Shown: positions 58,645-64,000 of the stretch, in pieces | Numbering within the stretch: position 1 is the stretch's first letter | Layout of the letters: every line of letters starts with the position of its first letter | Assembly (NCBI RefSeq): GCF_002953935.1 | Contig: NZ_CP026514.1 | Location: 1,984,001-2,048,000 of the forward strand | Reading direction: 5' to 3' | From: Arthrobacter sp. PGP41 | GTDB lineage: Bacteria > Actinomycetota > Actinomycetes > Actinomycetales > Micrococcaceae | DNA: 64,000 nt | Position numbers and translations under genes: made by a program | Notes under the pieces: generated by a model | What the model was told of the DNA's origin: nothing | The model's input: the letters and a program-made list of their open reading frames with translations, nothing else | Database searches by the model: none

Positions 58645-59295
58645 TTACAGCCCGGCCCGTAATGCATTTTGGAACTGGGTGAGCAATTCCTGGCGGAAAC
58701 CGTCCATATCGCCGTCCAACACCATTGCGGCTAATTTTTCATGCTCAACGGCAACATCATGCAGGTCGCTGTACGTGCGATGGTCAACCGCAAGGTAGAG
58801 GCGCAGCTTAGTTTCCCAGGCATTCCACATACTCTTCAGTGCGCCGTTTCCGGAGAAGTCATAAAACAGCCGGTGAAAGCGAAGGTGCGCGTCAATGCTG
58901 GCAGGAATATCGTTCGTTGTCGTGGCCCGGTGCAGTTCCTCGATGGTTTGCATCAGCCGGTGCCGCTCCGGACCCCGCAGCGACTCGGCTGAGAGTTCGG
59001 CGGCGAAGGGCTCGACAAGGACGCGGATTGACGCGATTTCTGCGACCTCGCGGTCACTCACCTCGACCACAAACGAGCCCCGGAAAGGAATTTTGACGAC
59101 CAGGCCTTCCTCCTCCAGCCGGGTCAGCGCTTCCCGCAGCGGTGACCGGCTGATCCCAAGGTCCGTGGCGATCCTGGTCTCGCGCAACTGTCCGCCCGGG
59201 CGCACTGTTCCGTCAAGGATGGCGGTGCGCAGGACGCGGTAGACACCTTCCGGCGTGGTGGTGCGCTGCTCGTGCCACGCGAACGTGCCGTCCAT
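58645..59295 (-). CDS. GntR-family (FCD) regulator
   Basis: 216 aa from the ATG at 59295 with GAGAGG upstream. Winged helix TPEGVYRVLRTAILDGTVRPGG, DLGISRSPLREALTRLEEEGLV and an FCD domain (IRVLVEPFAAELS, DAHLRFHRLFYDFSGN). It appears intact although surrounded by pseudogenes. It may once have regulated the decayed aldehyde dehydrogenase/aminotransferase genes or may still control the amine oxidases at 60.7-63.3 kb. TGTCGATTGTCGATTATAA upstream (59313-59331) is a possible operator. Confidence 0.83.
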   Translation of the reverse strand: MDGTFAWHEQRTTTPEGVYRVLRTAILDGTVRPGGQLRETRIATDLGISRSPLREALTRLEEEGLVVKIPFRGSFVVEVSDREVAEIASIRVLVEPFAAELSAESLRGPERHRLMQTIEELHRATTTNDIPASIDAHLRFHRLFYDFSGNGALKSMWNAWETKLRLYLAVDHRTYSDLHDVAVEHEKLAAMVLDGDMDGFRQELLTQFQNALRAGL

Positions 59296-59374
59296 TGCGC
59301 CGCCTCTCTTTTGTCGATTGTCGATTATAAACCCATACCTGTTCAGGCCGGAGGTATGGGGCCTTCTGCGTTCC

Positions 59375-59705
59375 TTAGACAGCCACGGCGGAGTACTTGG
59401 CCTCCAGGAATTCGTCGATGCCCACCTCGCCGCCGTGCGGCTAAGCACCACCCATCGTTGGCCAGGCGGAGGACTTCGTCTTCGCTGTCGAAGGCAGTGA
59501 TGGATGCGACGCGCCCGAGGATTTTTCCGTTCATCAGCTCCGCGTTGACGGGTACGCCGGTCAAGACAGTTGGGGTAAAAGTAGCCCGGCCCTTCCAAAA
59601 CTGTGCCGCCAGTCAGGGCGCGGGTGCACTTGGCGGCAGCGTCGCCAACGAGGGCGTGCACTTTGTCGACGATGCTCCTAGAGGCGTCAAATTGAGCCTG
59701 GCTCC
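59375..59705 (-). pseudogene. Aldehyde dehydrogenase C-terminal remnant
   Basis: ALTGGTVLEGPGYFYP, then in other frames TGVPVNAELMNGKI, ITAFDSEDEVLRLANDG, and finally GGEVGIDEFLEAKYSAVAV followed by a stop at 59375. These match the last ~150 residues of succinate-semialdehyde/aldehyde dehydrogenases, broken by several frameshifts and deletions. The catalytic cysteine region is lost. Confidence 0.75.
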
Positions 59706-60069
59706 TTGATTGAGGGACGGGCGTGATGGGTTGAACCAAGACCAATAGGGTGCAGCCGGTAGCGGTGAAGGACTACGTAAGGGGAGTGACCTGGGCTTCG
59801 TTTCCTAAGGGCTCCGGGTTGTCGTCGCCGGTGACCAGGAGCTGGTGGACACTTCGGTTCCGACTCTTCGAAGGTCGCAGAGCAGGAAGTGCGGGGCCGG
59901 GGGAGGAGCAATGGTTTGCAGCTCAGTGATATGACCTTCGTGGGAGAGAAGCAAAGAAATTGTTGACAATCTGCAGTCATGCATTTAGATTCATGGAGAA
60001 TCAAAACCGGTCATCCTCAGCCCTTCTCCCCGTCCCTGGGCGCCGGCGTGCCCCTGGGCGCGAACGTGG

Positions 60070-60477
60070 GTCATCGATGCCCCGGACGCCCTGCGATACT
60101 CCTCGGAGCAAGGTTCTCTGGAGGATCACCTGCGGAACCAGGTACGTGCAGCCATCGCTGATCTTCACCGACACGGTATAGGACTGGCGGCCTTCATCGC
60201 CGACAGCATCTTCTCCTCCGATGGTATTTTCGCTGGCCCGGCCGGCTTCCTCCGCCCCATCATCGAAGAGGTACGTGCCGCCGGCGGCCTGTACATCGCG
60301 GATGAAGTCCAGCCGGGCTTCGGCCGTACCGGTCAGGAGTGGTGGGGCTTCCAACGCCACGAAATCGTCCCGGACATCGTGACCATCGGCAAACCCATGG
60401 GTAACGGCCTGCAGCGCGCAGGCGGCTGGCACAAAGCCTTCCCAGCGTCCCGGAGATCAGGGTCGTGCCCCAAGTGA
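60070..60477 (+). pseudogene. Class III aminotransferase internal remnant
   Basis: An open but truncated stretch: VIDAPDALRYSSEQGSLEDH, FIADSIFSSDGIFAGPAGFL and GGLYIADEVQPGFGRTGQEW, with the PLP lysine in TIGKPMGNG. This is the central part of a class III (omega) aminotransferase. Start and the C-terminal domain are missing, and after GKPMGNG the reading degrades to a stop. TTGACA near 59962 may be its old promoter. 60478-60712 shows no gene. Confidence 0.75.
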
Positions 60478-60712
60478 TCGGACTATCGGTGGCCCGGGGA
60501 GCGGCGCAGGCCGGACTGGCCCTGGCTCAGTCCCGGCTCCGTGAATCGATGCTCGAAGGCCCGTAGCGGGGTCAAAGCCTGTACCAGATGACATCTGTCC
60601 TTCAGCGCGCCACCCTCCACGCAGCGCCAAGACCAAAAGTCGAAACCGGTTGGGGGAGCAATCGCGGACCAAGCATGGCCGTACACCTGCTCGCCTGTCT
60701 ACTCAGGGTGGG

Positions 60713-61846
60713 TTAGTTCGTCTTGAACCGTTCCGGACGCATGAAGTCCAGCCCGGTGAAGAGCTGCTTGCCGAGTGCTTCATGGGCGGCGATCTGGCCA
60801 AAGGCGGTGGCGTTCTTGAAGCCGCCACCGGAAAAGCCTGTGGCGCAATAGATCCTGCTGCCTTCGCTGAACCGGCCGAGGAGTGGGTTCCCGTCAGATG
60901 TAAACAGCTCCGGGAAGGCGTCCGTGCGGACGATGTTGGGGTGGAGGCCCGGAAGGAAGTCGGCGACGGTTTCCCTGCTTTCTTCAATTTCTCCGGGCGT
61001 GAGGTCCCTAGGGACCGTGTCCGGGTTCTGCGTGGGCCGGCCTCGTCCGTCGAGTGTCGCTTTCACCGTGACTCCGTCCACGGCCGGTGCTCCGTACATG
61101 GCGCGGTCCTGGTAAATGCGGCTAAAGACAGGGAACTTCGCGGGCAAAAACTGGGCACTGTCCTTCGCCACGAACCATGTCAGGAAGAGCCTTTTGGTTT
61201 GGGTTGCACCCTTCAGGTAGTCGGGCATGAGGCGTTGGGACCAGCCGCCGGAGGCGACGATAACGTTCCGGACAGTCCAGGATTTGTCGCCCGTGGTAAC
61301 CAGCACGCCCTCCGTTGTTTCGCTGATGCTGTCAACAGGGGTGTTGGCGTGCACGGTTGCGCCGTTTGCGTCTGCGCCTGTGATGGCGGCGGTGACCGCA
61401 CGGTCGGTGCGCAGGACACCGGCATTCGGGTCATGGACGGCAATGTCATCCGCGTGGAGGTTGTGCTGGGGATAGCGCTCCGCCATCTCCTGGCGGCTGA
61501 GGATGCGGTGCTCAGCTCCGGTGAGCCGGGTGGTTTCCAGGACGGACTTGATGTACGAGCCATTGCCGGAGCCTATCGATAGGCCCCCGCAGCGGGTGAG
61601 AATGTCCTGGCCGGTTTCTGCTTCGAGTTCGGCCCAAAGCGCGCGCGAACGTTCCAACACGGGGTAGTGTCCCGCGTTCCCCCGGAAGATCATGCGGAAC
61701 AGGCGGGTGTCACCGCCCACGGCACTGCGGCCGTGGCCCGGGGAGGCGGCGTCAAACCCGACCACCGAGTCGGAGATATGGGAACCCTGCCAGAGCGCCA
61801 TGCTGCCGATGCTGCCTAAGCCGATGACGGCAAGTTCTGCGTCCAT
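60713..61846 (-). CDS. FAD-dependent amine oxidase (monomeric sarcosine oxidase/N-methyltryptophan oxidase type)
   Basis: 377 aa from the ATG at 61846 with GGAAAGGG upstream. Dinucleotide motif VIGLGSIGSMALW near the start, RLFRMIF, CGGLSIGSG, and the C-terminal CATGFSGGGFKNATAFGQIAA characteristic of monomeric sarcosine oxidase relatives. Oxidises a secondary or N-methyl amine with H2O2 formation. It follows the next FAD gene by 25 bases. Most of the usual FAD-linking Cys region reads PDGNPLLG-RF without a cysteine, so covalent flavin is uncertain. Confidence 0.84.
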   Translation of the reverse strand: MDAELAVIGLGSIGSMALWQGSHISDSVVGFDAASPGHGRSAVGGDTRLFRMIFRGNAGHYPVLERSRALWAELEAETGQDILTRCGGLSIGSGNGSYIKSVLETTRLTGAEHRILSRQEMAERYPQHNLHADDIAVHDPNAGVLRTDRAVTAAITGADANGATVHANTPVDSISETTEGVLVTTGDKSWTVRNVIVASGGWSQRLMPDYLKGATQTKRLFLTWFVAKDSAQFLPAKFPVFSRIYQDRAMYGAPAVDGVTVKATLDGRGRPTQNPDTVPRDLTPGEIEESRETVADFLPGLHPNIVRTDAFPELFTSDGNPLLGRFSEGSRIYCATGFSGGGFKNATAFGQIAAHEALGKQLFTGLDFMRPERFKTN

Positions 61847-61871
61847 TGAAGTGCCCTTTCCTATGTTTGGG

Positions 61872-63278
61872 CTATTCGTGAAGTCCGGCAAGCCTGCTCC
61901 CGAACCTGGCCAGGAGCGAGGTCTTATCGGAATGCATGCGCTCTTCCCACTGGTCAGCGAGCCCGAACAACCGGTACATGCCGTGGACACCCAGCCAGCG
62001 GAGGGGCTCCGGTTCCCATTTCCGGGCGCGGTAACCCACCCAGGGGAGCGTGGTCCGCTCCGTTTCCCGTTCGAAAGCCAACTCTGCAAGGGTCCTTCCG
62101 CCGACGTATGCCGCTGTGACGCCATGTCCTGCGTAGCCGGTGGAAGATCCGATTCCCGGGGCCGGGTTCCAGTGCACGCCGCCGTTCCAGTCCCGTGTGA
62201 CGCCCAGGACCCCCGACCATGCATGCTCCACTTCGAAATGGAGCCCGGGGAAGAAAGTGGCGAGCTTTTCTGATATCAGGTCAATAGTGGACTGGGCAGT
62301 TGTACCGCGGCCCCCGGTTCCGGACGCATAGCGGTAGGGCCGGCCACGGCCGCCGATCGCGATCCGGCCGTCCGACGTGCGTTGGGCATAGATGAAGGTG
62401 TGGGCGGAGTCACTCAGGCACTGCAGCCCGTTCCAGCCGATCTGCCGCCACGCCTCGGCGGACAGCGGCTTGGTCACGATCATCGAGGAGTTAACGGGAA
62501 TCAGGGTCCGGCTGCCAAGCAGTTGGCCGGAGTAGCCTTCGGTGCAGATGAAGGTCTTCGCGGCGTTGACCTGGCCGTTGGCCAGGACGAGCGTTCCGGC
62601 ATCCACACTGTCCACGCGGCTGCGTTCGTAGATGTCCACACCCATTGCCGTGAGCCTGGCAGCGAGACCATAAACAAGTTTCGCCGGCTGGAGCCGTGCG
62701 CAATGCTTGTACAAGAGTCCGCCGTGGACGGTGGAAATATTCATCCTGGCCTGGAACTCGTTCCGGTCGAGGAACTGGACCTCGTCTTCCGCCAGGCCAT
62801 ACTTCAGGTCAGTGTCGCGGCGGCTGCCCAGCCGGCTTAGCCCTGCTTTGGTGTGTGCAGCCACAAGCGCGCCGCCCTTGTGCTGGTCGGCGTCAATGCC
62901 CTCGGCCTTGAGTATTTCCAGGACAGAATCGACGCCGGTGATGAACTCCTGCTGCAGCGCCCTGCTGGCATCCATCCCGCCTCCGGAAGCACGGGCAAAG
63001 GTGGCACGGTTTCCGGGAATCATTGCCGACAGCCAGCCGCCGTTCCGCCCGGACGCGCCGTAGCCCACCTGTTCTGCCTCGAAGACTGCGACGGAGAGGG
63101 ACGGCTCGAGCTTTTTGGCGAAATACGCTGCCCACAGGCCCGTGTATCCACCGCCGACGATGGCCAGGTCTACCGTGAGCTGGCCTGTAAACCGCGGGTA
63201 CGTTGGCTTTTTATCCGCGAGTCCGGCCATCCAAAAGCCGAGTTCACCGTTTTTTGGTGTTGCCGCCAGGGTTTGCAT
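61872..63278 (-). CDS. FAD-dependent oxidoreductase (gamma-glutamylputrescine oxidase-like)
   Basis: 468 aa DAO-fold protein: DLAIVGGGYTGLWAAYFAKK (FAD motif, about 37-56), VGYGASGRNGGWLSAMIPG and GHGVTAAYVGGRTLAEL near the C-terminus. The GASGRNGG signature is typical of PuuB/OrdL-type amine oxidases. Adjacent amine oxidase and decayed aminotransferase and aldehyde dehydrogenase genes fit amine or polyamine degradation. No signal peptide. Confidence 0.86.
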   Translation of the reverse strand: MQTLAATPKNGELGFWMAGLADKKPTYPRFTGQLTVDLAIVGGGYTGLWAAYFAKKLEPSLSVAVFEAEQVGYGASGRNGGWLSAMIPGNRATFARASGGGMDASRALQQEFITGVDSVLEILKAEGIDADQHKGGALVAAHTKAGLSRLGSRRDTDLKYGLAEDEVQFLDRNEFQARMNISTVHGGLLYKHCARLQPAKLVYGLAARLTAMGVDIYERSRVDSVDAGTLVLANGQVNAAKTFICTEGYSGQLLGSRTLIPVNSSMIVTKPLSAEAWRQIGWNGLQCLSDSAHTFIYAQRTSDGRIAIGGRGRPYRYASGTGGRGTTAQSTIDLISEKLATFFPGLHFEVEHAWSGVLGVTRDWNGGVHWNPAPGIGSSTGYAGHGVTAAYVGGRTLAELAFERETERTTLPWVGYRARKWEPEPLRWLGVHGMYRLFGLADQWEERMHSDKTSLLARFGSRLAGLHE

Positions 63279-63291
63279 TGTTTGTCCCTCT

Positions 63292-64000
63292 CTAAAAGGC
63301 GGTGTATCCGCCGTCGACGGGAAGCGTTGCTCCGGTGATGTAGGAAGATTCCTTCGATGCGAGGAAGAGAACGGCGTCGGCGATCTCTTCGGGGGCGGCG
63401 AGACGTTTGAGCGGGATTTGGTCCTCCCGCTCGCGGCGGTAGGCCTCGGGGTCTGGCCTGCGCTGAAATGATGCCTCGATGACGGGGGTCACGGTAAGGC
63501 CCGGCGCGACGACGTTGACCCGGATATTGCGTTCGGCCCACTCGATCGCGGCGCCCTTGGCAAGCATGATGACGCCTCCCTTTGCGGCGGAGTACAGGAC
63601 TTCATCGGGTTTGCCAACCATGCCCAGCCGGGAACTGACCAGGACGAACGAGCCCCCGGACGCAGGCATAAGCTGAGCGAAGTGCTTCATCACCAGGAAG
63701 GTGCTGAGCAGGTTGCTGTGGAGCACATTTCTTGCATCCTCATACGCCATCTCGGTGAGGGGGCCGCTGACCTGCAGGCCGTGGTTGAGGACAACGACGT
63801 CGACCGTGCCGAAGGATTCGGCGGCCTGACGGGCGAGGTTCTCCACAAACGCCTCGTCGTTGAGGTCCCCGGCGACGTATTTATCGTCAGGGCCGGCGCT
63901 GTTGAGTTGCCCCCTGCGGCCGGTGAGCAGCAACCGCGCACCTTCCCGCCGGAAGTGGGAGGCTATTGCCTCCCCGATTCCGCTGCTGGCACCGGTTACC
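63292..64000 (-). CDS. Short-chain dehydrogenase/reductase, cut by window edge
   Basis: 236 codons are visible, from VTGASSGIGEAIA at the right edge to a stop at 63292. It has VLNHGL, FVLVSSRL (catalytic Ser), YSAAKGG (Tyr, Lys) and the terminal FLASKESSYITGATLPVDGGY. Only the first few residues are outside the window. It lies 13 bases upstream of the FAD oxidoreductase gene, in the same operon. Confidence 0.88.
   Translation of the reverse strand, partial: VTGASSGIGEAIASHFRREGARLLLTGRRGQLNSAGPDDKYVAGDLNDEAFVENLARQAAESFGTVDVVVLNHGLQVSGPLTEMAYEDARNVLHSNLLSTFLVMKHFAQLMPASGGSFVLVSSRLGMVGKPDEVLYSAAKGGVIMLAKGAAIEWAERNIRVNVVAPGLTVTPVIEASFQRRPDPEAYRREREDQIPLKRLAAPEEIADAVLFLASKESSYITGATLPVDGGYTAF

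Noticed and set aside
1..64000. CRISPR arrays, rRNA genes or a replication origin
   Set aside because: No short regularly spaced repeats, no rRNA-like sequence and no DnaA-box cluster were seen on either strand. The only regular spacing is the 13-base operator tandem at 47745.

Overview
High-GC DNA from a soil-type actinobacterium, most likely a Micrococcaceae member close to Arthrobacter/Paenarthrobacter. This is inferred from base composition, the ABC-sugar/LacI catabolic operons, MHS-type transporters and typical start signals; no rRNA or other marker is present. The window is almost entirely accessory catabolism: a series of self-contained substrate-utilisation modules, each with its own transporter, enzymes and regulator, plus decayed gene remnants.

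Layout. (1) 1-12.4 kb: a glucitol-family PTS operon (srlA-srlE-srlB-srlM) read leftwards into a SAF-domain oxidoreductase, a thiamine-dependent 2-oxoacid/acetoin dehydrogenase (E1alpha, E1beta, E2) and the start of PEP synthase. A SorC regulator (leftward), and a phosphoesterase, HAD phosphatase and HPr (rightward), lie beside it. (2) 12.6-16.3 kb: small hypothetical genes around repeat copy A. (3) 16.6-22.8 kb: an arabino-oligosaccharide-type module (two GH43, ABC importer, LacI). (4) 23.7-31.1 kb: a fructan module (PfkB kinase, GH32, ABC importer, LacI), followed by an RHH/Doc toxin-antitoxin pair. (5) 33.1-44.0 kb: an HpaB/HpaC-like flavin monooxygenase module with cupin, DUF2848, nitrilase-family amidase, MHS and APC permeases, amidohydrolase, two paralogous GntR regulators and one TetR. 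(6) 44.2-45.1 kb: very small genes. (7) 46.2-54.7 kb: a KDPG-aldolase module with MHS transporter, P-loop kinase, two Gfo/Idh dehydrogenases, VOC and TIM-barrel proteins, SDR and LacI. (8) 54.8-57.7 kb: a TetR-controlled hydrolase/reductase pair. (9) 57.8-60.5 kb: a graveyard of fragments (IS256 transposase, adenylate kinase, aldehyde dehydrogenase, class III aminotransferase) around a GntR gene. (10) 60.7-64 kb: two FAD amine oxidases and an SDR cut by the window edge.

The most unusual structure is a family of four ~500-bp direct repeats (A 14577-15082, B 23081-23584, C 32210-32707, D 45187-45691). Each is bounded by a 19-bp palindrome of the form GTGTGGACANTGTCCACAC and carries an invariant 22-bp block resembling the 3' end of a tRNA plus a conserved stem-loop. 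All four are in the same orientation and lie in the gaps between catabolic modules, so modules 3, 4 and 5 are each flanked by a pair of direct repeats. I also report candidate operators for six regulators, inferred from motifs shared between promoter regions.
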